Part shown: piece by piece, positions 22,500-31,718 of the stretch
How positions within the stretch are numbered: position 1 is the first letter of the stretch
Layout: the number at the start of each line of letters is the position of its first letter
Source of the DNA: Isoetes taiwanensis
Lineage: Eukaryota; Streptophyta; Lycopodiopsida; Isoetales; Isoetaceae
Assembly (NCBI GenBank): GCA_021234155.1
Contig: JAJEKV010000020.1
Coordinates: forward strand, 3,025,275 to 3,089,274
Direction: 5' to 3'
DNA: 64,000 bases
The notes under the pieces: model-generated
Seen by the model: the letters and a program-made list of their open reading frames with translations, nothing else
Told to the model about the DNA's origin: nothing
Database searches by the model: none
Translations under genes and position numbers: made by a program

Positions 22500-22635
22500 C
22501 TTGAATAGGGTTCTGTGTATTCTGTGTATTCTGATCAACGTCCTCTGAAGCTTGAGAAGTGCCAGGTTTTGAGATCCCTCTTCCACCGCTTCCTCTGCCC
22601 CATCCGCCTCGACCTCCTCTCGTTTTAGAAGACAT
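22500..22635 (-). CDS. Locus A, exon 1: Gly/Arg-rich N-terminus of the DGQH protein
   Basis: The minus-strand ATG at 22635-22633 opens a frame coding MSSKTRGGRGGWGRGSGGRG followed by a Ser/Thr/Gln-rich stretch. A donor (CAAG then GTATTT) ends the exon at 22500 in phase 1. The acceptor AATGCAG at 22261 continues in phase 1 into PKRKKTP, giving a sensible protein, so the intron is 22499-22261. The RGG-like N-terminus plus the following Lys/Arg cluster suggest nucleic-acid binding and nuclear import. The divergent 'VAWP' gene starts on the other strand about 0.5 kb away. Confidence 0.55.
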
Positions 22636-23148
22636 CTCCGGAGTCGCCTAGTAACAGAGTCGGAAGGTCGCTCGGATACGCGCTCGAGCTGCTCGAAGAA
22701 ATAGCTTTTTCTACCTGTACGAGAAATAGCGTTTTCTACCTGCACGAGGGAAATTTGAATCTCAAGAAAACACAAAATGCAGTTTCGAAATATTCTTGAC
22801 ACATATATAAAAATAATAATGACGAAGATTCACTTTCAAAAAAAAAAAAAGAACCCGTCCGCCGACTTCTTTCATTGAGTTTTTAAAAACCAATCTACCG
22901 TGTTCTTTCATTGATTACATTTATCCCGCCAAAATGTAATTAACCTAAGCTTTCTTGTAACTCGAATTTTTCCCGACCGCCTGCGTTTCCATAGCGCCTG
23001 TGATTTCGAGAACTCGAATCGGCTTCTCAAGTTCTGGTAAGCATCTCATTCCTATAGCTTGTATAATAATTTCCAGTAAAGGTGTCTGAATAGGCAATTG
23101 TCTGCAGTGTCGAAGATGAATGTTTCATGTTAACTACAAATCAGAAAA

Positions 23149-23351
23149 GGAAAGTAGGATTATGCAAGATCGACTCCATCGATCCGACTGCAAACTGTCA
23201 TGGAATTCCGCTCGGGGATAAGTATGTCCGAAAGTTCTGATGATTAATCTTTGCTATGGATGAAGCTTTACCTCGCAGACACCCCAAAGGGGATACGGTT
23301 GGAGAAAGTGTTGGAACATTTGTTGCATGGCCAAGAAACCGCTTAAAAAAG
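23149..23351 (+). pseudogene. Divergent gene next to locus A: CACTA-associated 'VAWP' domain fragment
   Basis: The plus strand reads CKIDSIDPTANCHGIPLGDK then YVRKF and two stops. After a frame change MDEALPRRHPKGDTVGESVG and TFVAWPRNRLKK follow, before a donor (GTATGT). The series 'DP...CHG.PLG...VRV ... GTFVAWPR' matches a domain commonly attached to plant CACTA transposon proteins (I recall it as DUF8039; not verified). The stop and frameshift show decay. It is transcribed away from the DGQH gene; locus B has the same arrangement at 39171-39420. Confidence 0.55.
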
Positions 23352-23579
23352 GTATGTAACATGTATTACATTGTAGAAATATAGAAGTAGACAAAATTTG
23401 TTGTATTCATTGGAAAAAGTTTACAATTGTATATAATCTGGAGAAACTGGATAAACCATACAAAATCCCGATTCTTTGTTTCAAGCCCGGGTCCATTGAG
23501 TAGCTGGGCTATCGATACTCCCATTTCCATTGCAGGGCATAGTGAATTCTTCTGGTAAAACCCCAGCAAAAACACCATG

Positions 23580-23700
23580 CTCTAGCTCCACCTCCCCCGC
23601 CTGCTTCACCTCCACCACCTGGTCCACCTCCTGCTCCTCCTCCTGCTCCATTGGTTGAGCCATCTCCATTGCATCATTATCTGCTTTGTGGTAGTGGTTA
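23580..23700 (+). pseudogene. Proline-rich segment, probably a later exon of the divergent gene
   Basis: The plus strand encodes LAPPPPPASPPPPGPPPAPP followed by APLVEPSPLHHYLLCGSG and a stop. Proline-rich tails are common after the 'VAWP' domain in such plant TE proteins. The 23780-24100 stretch that follows has no recognisable coding content. Confidence 0.35.
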
Positions 23701-24123
23701 GTGTTGGGTCATCCGGGGCATAGAGGCTAACCACTAAGAAACACAGCTCCTCATTTTGAATCTCGAAATGACAGATCACGAGATTCACTCTCGATCAATG
23801 CATGTACCGCATTCTCCGAGTGATTAGATAAGAGGGCCACCCTCCGATGCGATTGCAAGGGACTCGAGCCCGGATCTATCATTGCCCCGCACTCTGCTTT
23901 GCCATCATCATTACTTGATCCAAGTACTCCGGGGGTTGCAAGACCGGTGCTCCAGCCCGGTGGTGCTCGGCCGCGGTTCAACCGGGTTGGAGATTGGAGC
24001 CGAACACGAGCTGGGGTCGTGTGATTGCTGGCCCAAATGTAATTCCAATGCATCTTCGTCACCAACCGGGTGATTAATGTAACTTGGCATCTATCAATAG
24101 GAAGTGAGCGGAGTATCAGTATT

Positions 24124-24446
24124 CACGCCTGGCGTGTTATGTTTATTTATTTATAAACTTAGAAACTAAGAGACACGCCCGGCGTGTTTAGCTTAAAAGT
24201 TGAAACTAGGGATAAAATTGTTTGCACGCTCAGCGTGTAAACTGCTATATAGGAAAAACTATACACGCTCGGCGTGCATTCAGCAGAGAGAGAGAGAGAA
24301 AAAAAACCTGTACAGATAGATAAGTAAATAGATAAAGGCCAGGCAATTATCTACAGCGTGTAGATAATTGCCTGGCCTTTATCTATTTACTTATCTATCT
24401 GTACAATTTTTTTTTCTCCCTCTCTGCTGAATGCACGCCGAGCGTG
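24124..24446. repeat. Upstream array of A-type palindromes (about 50-bp spacing)
   Basis: Sites at 24124-24136 (CACGCCTGGCGTG), 24174-24186 (CACGCCCGGCGTG), 24225-24237 (CACGCTCAGCGTG), 24264-24276 (CACGCTCGGCGTG) and 24434-24446 (CACGCCGAGCGTG). The motif is that of the intronic array with centre variants. The last two sites are the outer ends of the large hairpin. Together with the intronic array it brackets the 5' exons and the divergent gene, about 3.0 kb. Confidence 0.85.
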
Positions 24447-24448
24447 TA
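24262..24448. repeat. 187-bp near-perfect inverted repeat (hairpin)
   Basis: Positions 24309-24355 and 24359-24405 are exact 47-bp reverse complements separated by GCG. Outside this the arms continue through an A-run/T-run and agagag/ctctct, then tgcattcagcagag / ctctgctgaatgca, and end in the palindromes at 24264 and 24434. Transcribed from either strand it would fold into a stem of about 90 bp. A foldback MITE or a small-RNA (MIR or hpRNA) precursor are both possible. Confidence 0.9.
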
Positions 24449-25020
24449 TTCATGTTGAAGGCTAAGGTTAGCATAAATATTATCTTTCAGATTTTTCTAA
24501 TGCTTTCTACTACACTTATTCATAATAGAAACTTGCATGCAATAGCATAATTAATTCAGGAAGAGAAACTCAAGAATTTACTCGAAACAAAAAGAAGCAG
24601 ATGAAGTTTATAAAAAACTATTCTGGTTTTCATAAACATCATCTGCTTCCTCTGCCTCGTGCAAATGCAAAAGCTTGTCTTCTTGGATTAAACCTGCCAT
24701 TGAGATGCAGCTTAAAACTAAATGAAAACTAACCTTGAGTTCTGAGTTCTGCTTTTGGATTTAATTCCGAGGCTTTCGGATTCGCAGACCTTAGTCCTCT
24801 GCTTCTGGTTTTAATTCCGATGTCCTCTGCTACAGATGCTACAGAACAAAAGGCGGAGTCTTTTAGTAAGTTAGGAATTGCCGAAACCAAACATCTAACA
24901 TTGCTGAAAATAAATCGGCTCACCAAGATTTTAGGAGGGCGGATCTAAACACAGCAGAAGCGCAACCGGCAAATCGTATGAAGGAAGGAAGAAAATGTAG
25001 GAACTTTGAGAGCGTGAAAT
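24449..25020 (-). other. Putative minus-strand transcript region between promoter and hairpin
   Basis: Downstream of the TATA box near 25027 the minus strand has no convincing start codon or long frame. A donor-like CTTG/GTGAGCC occurs near 24930. A short tandem repeat (ctgcttttggatttaattccga / ctgcttctggttttaattccga) lies at about 24748-24830. The transcript, if made, may be non-coding and would run into the 187-bp hairpin. Confidence 0.35.
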
Positions 25021-25023
25021 GGA

Positions 25024-25093
25024 TTTATATAGGCATAATTAGAAATAAGTTAGCGTGAATAATTGATTGCTTGAATTAACACGCCTGGCGTAC
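25024..25093 (-). promoter_or_regulatory. TATA promoter with an A-type palindrome box
   Basis: On the minus strand the box CACGCC(W)GGCGTG-like sequence (plus 25080-25093, CACGCCTGGCGTAC) lies about 50 bp upstream of TATATAAATCC (plus about 25023-25032). The block ggatttatatagg ... aattagaaat ... agcgtgaataattgattgc matches 31721-31790 upstream of the acidic-protein gene almost base for base. The conserved block supports real promoter use; regulation by the DGQH system is inference. Confidence 0.6.
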
Positions 25094-25094
25094 G

Positions 25095-25512
25095 GTCTTC
25101 CCGCCAGACATGACATGTATATGATGTATATGGTATATATGGAGAATATTGCATTTTATGCAATAAATTCTCACGACATTTTATTCCATTTATTGCATTC
25201 GAAAAAATAGAATTTAGAAATTTTATATAGGCTAAATTATAAATGATTTTAAAGGCAAAATTATCAAGGCTAAAAAATGACTTGTAGGGTTGGGGACTTG
25301 TTTTAGGTCGTATAGGAAAATTTCCCTATGGTTACTGTGATGAATCAGAGATTTTTCATGTGGTTGATTTATAGTGTTCCGGAGACTTTGTTGAGACAAA
25401 TGCAGAGACAAAACTTTAGAGAAAACAGCAGACGAACAGGAGACAAAATAATTGGAGAAAACAGTTGGATTTAATTCAAATAATTTTATGTACAGAAAAA
25501 CTGTTCGAAGAA
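25095..25512. other. Non-coding flank left of the copia insertion
   Basis: AT-rich. 25125-25185 resembles 31810-31850 (aataaattctcacg), extending the promoter duplication. The end (25430-25512) resembles the sequence right of the copia element (gaagaaaactttatg ... ttatatgtacag), so the insertion site lies in a short duplicated 3'-region. No gene seen. Confidence 0.4.
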
Positions 25513-26111
25513 TGTTGAAATCTGGAATCATGTGATATTTGTAAGTTTGAATGGTTGTTGAAGATTTACAGATATGCATTCCATGGTTAAACAGGTTATA
25601 CAATTAAGCTAAGGTATAAGGGGATTAGGGACCATATTTTGGCTCCCCTTATTCAAGCTGTGTTGTGAAGAATCTATGGTTATAGTTATGTGATTGAATT
25701 TGAATATTCAAAGAAAGATGAGGTTCAATGGTTCGGGTAGCCGAATTTTTAACCCAGGCCTGTGGGATATATGGGTGTACACAGTTTTCACAGAAGGCAA
25801 GTCTATCTGGCTCCATAACCGCCGGATCGACTGTATATAGAATGGAAAACTTGATATAATATATACACTGAGATTGATGAAGGCGGTAATGCAGATTATA
25901 CAGTGTTCTTGAGCTATCAGCAGGAAACAAGTCAAAGCCCGAGCTACCTTAACATATTGAATGACTATTGTTGATATTTAATGGTTAAGTTGTATTCTAG
26001 AAATTTATTGAAGGTGAATTTGCTTAAGGGGGAAATTAATCTATGACTTTAAATTGAAGTGCTTAAGGCATAGATTAAAGTTAAGTCATTAGATCTGCTA
26101 AAAAAACCACA
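25513..26111 (+). repeat. 5' LTR of the copia element
   Basis: Starts TGTTGAAATCTGG, ends CTAAAAAAACCACA. It contains TATA-like 'ctgtatatagaatgg' near 25830. It is 599 bp, the same length as the 3' LTR. Confidence 0.95.
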
Positions 26112-26125
26112 ATGGTATCAGAGCT
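26112..26125 (+). other. Primer binding site (initiator tRNA-Met)
   Basis: ATGGTATCAGAGCT directly follows the LTR; TGGTATCAGAGC is the canonical complement of the tRNA-Met(i) 3' end in plant copia elements. Confidence 0.92.
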
Positions 26126-26130
26126 CAGGT

Positions 26131-26895
26131 TTGGTAATCATGACAACAAGGTTTGGAGCAAATTTGCTGAATTCAATTGAAATCTTCAAAGGGGATGGAG
26201 GATTTCAAATCTGGAAGGAGGGCATTAGAAGCGTGCTTGAATTTGAAAAACTTTGGTATCTAATTAATGGCAGTTCAGTTGTGAGTGCAGGGGCATCCAG
26301 CTCAGGTGGTTCAAGTCCTGCTGCTAGTTCTAATACTCAATCTGAAGAAGGTTCAGCAACTGCAAGGGTGTCTCAGGCAGGGGGAACACCTGCTAGTGCT
26401 AGTGCTGAAGGTGAAGAAGCTAAAATTATGGAAGCTCAAGCCATAATTATGTGCAAAGTAGGAACTCCTTTAAAGCTGAAGCTTCGAGGCATGAAGCCTA
26501 AGGAAATGTGGGAGTATCTGGTTAAACATTATGAACAGAAGAGTTCCTCACAGATAGATATGTTAGAGAAGGAGTTAAGGAAGATGAAGCTTGTTGAAAA
26601 AGATAACCTAACTAACTTCTTAGAAAGGTTTGATTCTATTATTGCAGATCTTGAGGGAGCTGGCAATATCTTGAGTGAGCAGTATCAAATCTTGGCCTTA
26701 GCAAGGGCAGTTTCCCATAATAGTCATTTGGCAACCTTGCTCAGAAATGTAGCCAGTTCTAAGGAACATGCCATTAGAATGATGAATTTGAACAATCCAG
26801 TGTTGTACAAGATGAGGCAGAACAATCTGCAGAAGTATTGTACACTGGTAAGGCTAAAAAAGTTGGTTTTAAAAAATTTTCAAAAGGACAAATAG
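26131..26895 (+). CDS. Copia gag (capsid part)
   Basis: A frame of 254 codons beginning MVIMTTRFGANLLNSIEIFK, followed by a typical capsid core (WKEGIRSVLEFEKLWYLING, a Ser/Ala-rich loop, then EYLVKHYEQKSSSQIDMLEK and FLERFDSIIADLEGAG). This is the UBN2/gag pattern of Ty1/copia elements. The capsid packages the element RNA in virus-like particles in the cytoplasm. The frame ends early; the zinc knuckles continue in another frame after about 26800, so a one-base indel probably split an originally continuous gag-pol frame. Confidence 0.88.
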   Translation: MVIMTTRFGANLLNSIEIFKGDGGFQIWKEGIRSVLEFEKLWYLINGSSVVSAGASSSGGSSPAASSNTQSEEGSATARVSQAGGTPASASAEGEEAKIMEAQAIIMCKVGTPLKLKLRGMKPKEMWEYLVKHYEQKSSSQIDMLEKELRKMKLVEKDNLTNFLERFDSIIADLEGAGNILSEQYQILALARAVSHNSHLATLLRNVASSKEHAIRMMNLNNPVLYKMRQNNLQKYCTLVRLKKLVLKNFQKDK

Positions 26896-29800
26896 GGCCT
26901 TGCTATATATGCAACCAATATGGTCATCTGAAGAGTGAATGTCCAAGTAATACTGAAAAAGAGTTGAGATGCTTTAATTGTGAAGGAAAAGGTCATTTTG
27001 CTTTTAATTGCTCAAGTCCAAAAAAGGGAAGAGGTCGAGGGAGATCTGGCAGCTACAGAGAAGGCAGAGGCAGGGGAAGTTTCAGAGGTGGAGCAAGTGT
27101 CAATATAGTTGAGAAACATGAGAGTAGTGAAGGAGAAATTGAAGATGACACTATAGAGGTTTCTGTATCTCAAAATACAAATGATAAGCAGTTTGTTGTG
27201 TTAGATTCAGGAGCAGAAAAAAGTGTGATATGTGAGTCACATATGCTAAAAAATAAAGAAAAAAAGGAAGGATATGTCAAGCTTGGAGATGGAGGCTTGA
27301 AGAAAATTGAAGATTCTGGTGTTTTGGAGTTGTTTGATCTAAATGGGAAAGTGGTTAAGCTAAGAGATGTTTTGTGTGTACCTGGTCTTGTAAGAAACCT
27401 TATTTCTGTATGTCAGCTAGTGGATTTGGGTTATAAGGTGTTGTTTGAACAAATCCAATGTAAAGTTTTCTTGAATAATGAATTGAAGTTTATTGGTAAA
27501 CGAGTTGGGAATTTGTTTGGATTGAATGTGGATCATTTTCAAGAAGTCAATCTTATTGAATACCCGGATGTAAAACTGTGGCATAACAGATTATGTCATG
27601 TAAATTCTACAATAATTACAGCACTAAAGAAGAAAGGACTCATCTCAGCAAAGTTGGAAAAAGAAGAGAAATTCTTATGTGGAGGATGTCAACTTGGAAA
27701 ACAATCAAGATTGGCTTTTAAAAGATCTAAGAAAAGAGCAAAGGGTATTTTAGATTTGGTACACACAGATTTATGTGGGCCCATAAATGTTACTAGCTTG
27801 AGTGGACACAGGTATTTCATGAGCTTTATTGATGATTTCAGCAGAAAGACCAAATGCTATATTCTTAAGACAAAAGATCAAGCTAGTAAAGCCTTAAAAT
27901 TATTTGCTGCTGAGACTGAACTGGAAACTGGGAGAAAAATAAAATGTATAAGATCAGATAGAGGTGGAGAGTACATCTCTGGTGAATTTAAAACATTTTG
28001 TGCAAGTAAGGGTATTAAAAGACAACTAACATGCAGATATTCACCACAACAGAATGGAGTTGCTGAAAGGAAGAATAGAACTTTACTTGATGCTGTGAGG
28101 TCAATGTTGAAATACTCTGGATTACCTAATTTTTTGTGGGATGAAGCCTTGAAGACAGCAGTCTATATTCAGAATTTATTACCATCCTCCAGTATCAAAG
28201 GTGCCATTCCAGAAATGCTATGGTCTGGTAAGTTTCCATCATATGATAGTTTAAAGGCATATGGATGTTTGTGCTTTGTTCATGTTCCTGAGGAATTAAG
28301 AAAAAAATTGGATGATAGGGCATATATAGCATATCTTGTTGGATATGATCTAAACTCAAAGGCCTTTAGACTATATGATCCTGCAAGGAGAAAAATTATA
28401 ATTAGTAGAGATGTCATTTTTAATGAAAGAGAATTCTACAGGAAACTTCCAAAAATAAATTCAGATGATCCAGCTGGAAATAAGCAAAGTGATACAGTTG
28501 AAGAGTGCAAACAACAAATAAATGAAGGTATTGAAGAAGCAAATGTTGGAAAATTTGAGCAAACGTATGTAAGTGAGTCAGATAATGAATCAGAGGTAGC
28601 TCCAGATAATTTTATGGAACCAGCAATGGAGCATGAACCTGAAGATGGAAATGTCCATCAGGAAACAGAAATTGTTGACCATATCAGAACGAAAAGAAAA
28701 ACAAAAAGGACAGAAGCTCAAATTTTAGCAGATGAAGCTAAACATAATTTGGAATCACATGGTAGGACTGAAGGTGGAAGAAGCAAGAGACTGAGGTCTG
28801 AAGTAGGTGAAATAAATACACTGTTTGATATTCTTATTCTTGAGACAGATAAAACACCTCAAAACTATGCTGAAGCTATTTTGAACTGCAATGCAACAAA
28901 CTGGCATCATGCAATGGAAGAAGAAATGGGATCTTTTAGAAGAACAAATACATACACAGTGGTAGATGCTCCTATAAATAAGAATATAGTGGGCAGCAAA
29001 TGGATATACCGTATAAAACCAGGAATTGACAAGAAAACAAAGAAGTTTAAAGCCAGACTTGTGGCTCAAGGGTTTACACAAAAAAGAGGTGAAGATTTTG
29101 ATGAAACTTTTTCACCATTAGTGAAAATAAATAGTTTGAGAATGTTACTAGCTATTGCAAATGCTTGCAATTTTGAGATACATCATATGGATGTAAGTAC
29201 AGCATTTTTAAATGCTAAATTAGAAGAAGAGATATATTTGAGACCTGCTCCTGGTTTTGAAGAAGAAAAGGATAAGGTCTGGAAACTAAATAGAGCAGTA
29301 TATGGCCTTAAACAATCTCCCAGAGAATGGTATAAGTGTATGGATGGATATTTATTAGAACAATGTTTTGAAAAACTTAATAATGATGGGAACATCTACA
29401 GATTTAAAATGGGAGATAAATGGTGTATAATTGCTCTATATGTGGATGACAACATTATAGTATCAAATGATGAGGGAATACTAGGCCATTGTAAAAATAT
29501 TCTAAAGAAACGGTTCCAAATGAGTGATCTTGGTGAACTCAAAAGATTTTTGGGTATTGATGTACACAGAGACAGGAATAACAGAATATTGGTCTTAAGT
29601 CAGCAAGGACACATTGAAAATATGCTGAAGAAATTTCATATGGAAGAATGTCATGAAGCATGCACTCCTATAGTTCCAGGTCACAAGATATCTGCAGAAA
29701 TGAGCCCAAGAAATGAAAGTGAAACTAAACAAATGGAGAGGATACCATACAGAAGCTTGATTGGCTGTTTGTCATATGTAGCAAATTCTACTAGGCCTGA

Positions 29801-30020
29801 TATTGCTTTTGCAGTTAATATTTTGAGCAGGTACAATAATAAACCAGGGAAAGCACACTGGAATGCAGCAAAACGAATTTTGAAATATCTGAAGGGTACA
29901 ATGCATGTTGGCATTTTGTTTAATGAAACTAATTTGCAGTTACAGGCTTTCTGTGATGCTGACTTGGGGGGGGAGATTTGGATAAAAGGAAGTCCACTTC
30001 AGGATACATCATTTTGTTAG
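26838..30020 (+). CDS. Copia pol: zinc knuckles, protease, integrase, reverse transcriptase
   Basis: 1060 codons. Two CX2CX4HX4C knuckles come first (CYICNQYGHLKSEC, CFNCEGKGHFAFNC), then an aspartic protease active site (VVLDSGAEKS, near 27198). Next are the integrase zinc region (LWHNRLCHV ... CGGCQLGK) and the integrase core, with HTDLCGP, RSDRGGEY and NGVAERKNR carrying the D, D and E positions. Reverse transcriptase follows with the YVDD box near 29440 and an upstream FKARLVAQGFTQKRGEDFDE block. The listed start is only where the open frame begins; the protein would normally be made as part of gag-pol. The frame is lost in a G-run at about 29967-29974 just before RNase H. Confidence 0.93.
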   Translation: MYTGKAKKVGFKKFSKGQIGPCYICNQYGHLKSECPSNTEKELRCFNCEGKGHFAFNCSSPKKGRGRGRSGSYREGRGRGSFRGGASVNIVEKHESSEGEIEDDTIEVSVSQNTNDKQFVVLDSGAEKSVICESHMLKNKEKKEGYVKLGDGGLKKIEDSGVLELFDLNGKVVKLRDVLCVPGLVRNLISVCQLVDLGYKVLFEQIQCKVFLNNELKFIGKRVGNLFGLNVDHFQEVNLIEYPDVKLWHNRLCHVNSTIITALKKKGLISAKLEKEEKFLCGGCQLGKQSRLAFKRSKKRAKGILDLVHTDLCGPINVTSLSGHRYFMSFIDDFSRKTKCYILKTKDQASKALKLFAAETELETGRKIKCIRSDRGGEYISGEFKTFCASKGIKRQLTCRYSPQQNGVAERKNRTLLDAVRSMLKYSGLPNFLWDEALKTAVYIQNLLPSSSIKGAIPEMLWSGKFPSYDSLKAYGCLCFVHVPEELRKKLDDRAYIAYLVGYDLNSKAFRLYDPARRKIIISRDVIFNEREFYRKLPKINSDDPAGNKQSDTVEECKQQINEGIEEANVGKFEQTYVSESDNESEVAPDNFMEPAMEHEPEDGNVHQETEIVDHIRTKRKTKRTEAQILADEAKHNLESHGRTEGGRSKRLRSEVGEINTLFDILILETDKTPQNYAEAILNCNATNWHHAMEEEMGSFRRTNTYTVVDAPINKNIVGSKWIYRIKPGIDKKTKKFKARLVAQGFTQKRGEDFDETFSPLVKINSLRMLLAIANACNFEIHHMDVSTAFLNAKLEEEIYLRPAPGFEEEKDKVWKLNRAVYGLKQSPREWYKCMDGYLLEQCFEKLNNDGNIYRFKMGDKWCIIALYVDDNIIVSNDEGILGHCKNILKKRFQMSDLGELKRFLGIDVHRDRNNRILVLSQQGHIENMLKKFHMEECHEACTPIVPGHKISAEMSPRNESETKQMERIPYRSLIGCLSYVANSTRPDIAFAVNILSRYNNKPGKAHWNAAKRILKYLKGTMHVGILFNETNLQLQAFCDADLGGEIWIKGSPLQDTSFC

Positions 30021-30433
30021 GTGGTGCTCCAGTGGCCTGGAAATGCAAAAAACAGGGAAGTATTGCACTCTCTAGTGCAGAAGCTGAGTACAATTCAGCA
30101 GCCTTGCTGACAAAGGAGGTAATTTGGGAAAGGAGACTCATGAAAGAATTAGGGTTTGATCAAATAGGACCAACTATTATTTATTGTGACAATACAAGTT
30201 GTATTGCCATGACAAAAAATCCGATTCTACATGAAAGATCTAAACATATTGACATGGAGGTTCACTTTATTAGAGATATGGTAAAGAAAAATCAAGTTCA
30301 TTTGACATATGTCAGTACTGCAGATCAGAGAGCAGATATTCTTACCAAGGCATTGCCAACATCTAGGTTTCAGGAGTTGAGAACACTGTTACAGTGTAAT
30401 GATGTGAAATATCACATGAAGGGGGAATGTTGA
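29978..30433 (+). CDS. Copia RNase H (frameshifted 3' part of pol)
   Basis: Contains DKRKSTSGYIILLGGAPVAW, SSAEAEYNSAALLTKEVIW, YCDNTSCIAMTKNP, HERSKHIDMEVHFIRD and DQRADILTKAL, the standard Ty1/copia RNase H series with the catalytic acidic residues. It overlaps the end of the preceding frame and is out of frame with it. The upstream G-run (gacttgggggggggag) is the likely site of a one-base slip, real or sequencing-derived. Confidence 0.93.
   Translation: MDKRKSTSGYIILLGGAPVAWKCKKQGSIALSSAEAEYNSAALLTKEVIWERRLMKELGFDQIGPTIIYCDNTSCIAMTKNPILHERSKHIDMEVHFIRDMVKKNQVHLTYVSTADQRADILTKALPTSRFQELRTLLQCNDVKYHMKGEC
30418..30427 (+). other. Polypurine tract of the copia element
   Basis: GAAGGGGGAA lies immediately before the TG of the 3' LTR and would prime plus-strand DNA synthesis. 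Confidence 0.85.
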
Positions 30434-31026
30434 AATCTGGAATCATGTGATATTTGTAAGTTTGAATGGTTGTTGAAGATTTACAGATATGCATTCCATG
30501 GTTAAACAGGTTATACAATTAAGCTAAGGTATAAGGGGATTAGGGACCATATTTTGGCTCCCCTTATTCAAGCTGTGTTGTGAAGAACTTATGGTTATAG
30601 TTATGTGATTGAATTTGAATATTCAAAGAAAGATAAGGTTCAATGGTTCGGGTAGCCGAAATTTTAACCCAGGCCTGTGGGATATGTGGGTGTACACAGT
30701 TTTCACGGAAGGCAAGTCTATCTGGCTCCATAACCGCCGGATCGGCTGTATATAGAATGGAAAACTTGATATAATATATACACTGAGATTGATGAAGGCG
30801 GTAATGCAGATTATACAGTGTTCTTGAGCTATCAGCAGGAAACAAGTCAAAGCCCGAGCTACCTTAACATATTGAATGACTATTGTTGATATTTAATGGT
30901 TAAGTTGTATTCTAGAAATTTATTGAAGGTGAATTTGCTTAAGGGGGAAATTAATCTATGACTTTAAATTGAAGTGCTTAAGGCATAGATTAAAGTTAAG
31001 TCATTAGATCTGCTAAAAAAACCACA
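30428..31026 (+). repeat. 3' LTR of the copia element
   Basis: 599 bp, near identical to the 5' LTR. Followed by the target duplication AAGAA at 31027-31031. Confidence 0.95.
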
Positions 31027-31213
31027 AAGAACATTGTTTGAAGAAAACTTTATGAAAACTGTTTGATTTCATTCATAAAAGTTATATGTACAGCTGCCCG
31101 AAGGCTTGTAAGCAGGTGCCCGAAGGCTTTTCACAAAATTACAGGAAAAAAATGCCCGGAGGCGTGTCCAAAGCTTCTGTAGAAAAAAAAAAGGGGGCCG
31201 CCCGGGATCTGCA

Positions 31214-31667
31214 TCATTGATCTTCCACGTCTGCAACAAAGAAGAAAGAAAGGTGTTAGAAAAGAAAGAAAGGTGAAAGAAATAAAATAAAAGCAGACAT
31301 GCAAACCTGGTTTATCTCTCAACCATTCTAAAAATTGGTCGAATTGTCGATTTTCTTCCGAATCTTCTTCCTCCGCCTCCTCCTCCTCCTCCTCCTCCTC
31401 CTCCTCCGACTCTTCAGAGATTTTATTCTCTGTTTCAGGGTCAAGCCAACCCTGAAGCAGAGCGGTCATGTGTTCTTGAGAGGACATCTCCTCCTCTTCC
31501 TCCAACTCCTCCTCTTCCTCCTCTTCATCCTCTGAATCGGAATCAGAGGAGAATTGGGAAAGAAAATCTATGAAGGGGGGGAATTGAGCGGGTTCTTCAA
31601 CCCGACGTCTCTTTGAAGAGACCTCGGGTTCTTCATGAAGCTCGAGCGCTGAGGCTGAACGCTTCAT
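31214..31667 (-). CDS. Small acidic nuclear-type protein, two exons (about 125 aa)
   Basis: The minus-strand ATG is at 31667. Exon 1 (31667-31307) encodes MKRSASALELHEEPEVSSKR with a KRRR cluster, FIDFLSQFSSDSDSED, two long Glu runs and FDQFLEWLRDKP. A donor (CCAG then GTTTGC, 31306) and acceptor (TTTGTTGCAG, ending 31231) join in phase 1 to exon 2, DVEDQ and TGA (31214). A TATA box lies about 55 bp upstream of the ATG. The basic cluster plus strongly acidic body resembles chromatin-associated or activation-type proteins, but the Glu runs are low complexity and I assign no function. Its promoter shares the A-type palindrome. Confidence 0.6.
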
Positions 31668-31718
31668 GACGGGCAGAAAAAAAAAATTTGGACAGAATGG
31701 AGGTCTTGAGAGTGTGAA

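Larger units (their letters stand above)
25513..31026 (+). mobile_element. Full-length Ty1/copia LTR retrotransposon (5.5 kb)
   Basis: Two 599-bp LTRs (TGTTGAAATC ... AAACCACA) at 25513-26111 and 30428-31026 flank gag-pol. They are bordered by the 5-bp target duplication AAGAA (25508-25512 and 31027-31031). A tRNA-Met(i) primer binding site and a polypurine tract are in place. By eye the LTRs differ at about seven positions (about 1.2 percent), so the insertion is recent. Coding order is gag, protease, integrase, reverse transcriptase, RNase H, the Ty1/copia order. Two frame changes (about 26800 and about 29970) make this copy unlikely to encode a complete polyprotein. Confidence 0.97.

Noticed and set aside
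31335-31535. Leu-rich plus-strand frame
   Set aside because: Antisense of the Glu-rich repeats in the acidic-protein gene.
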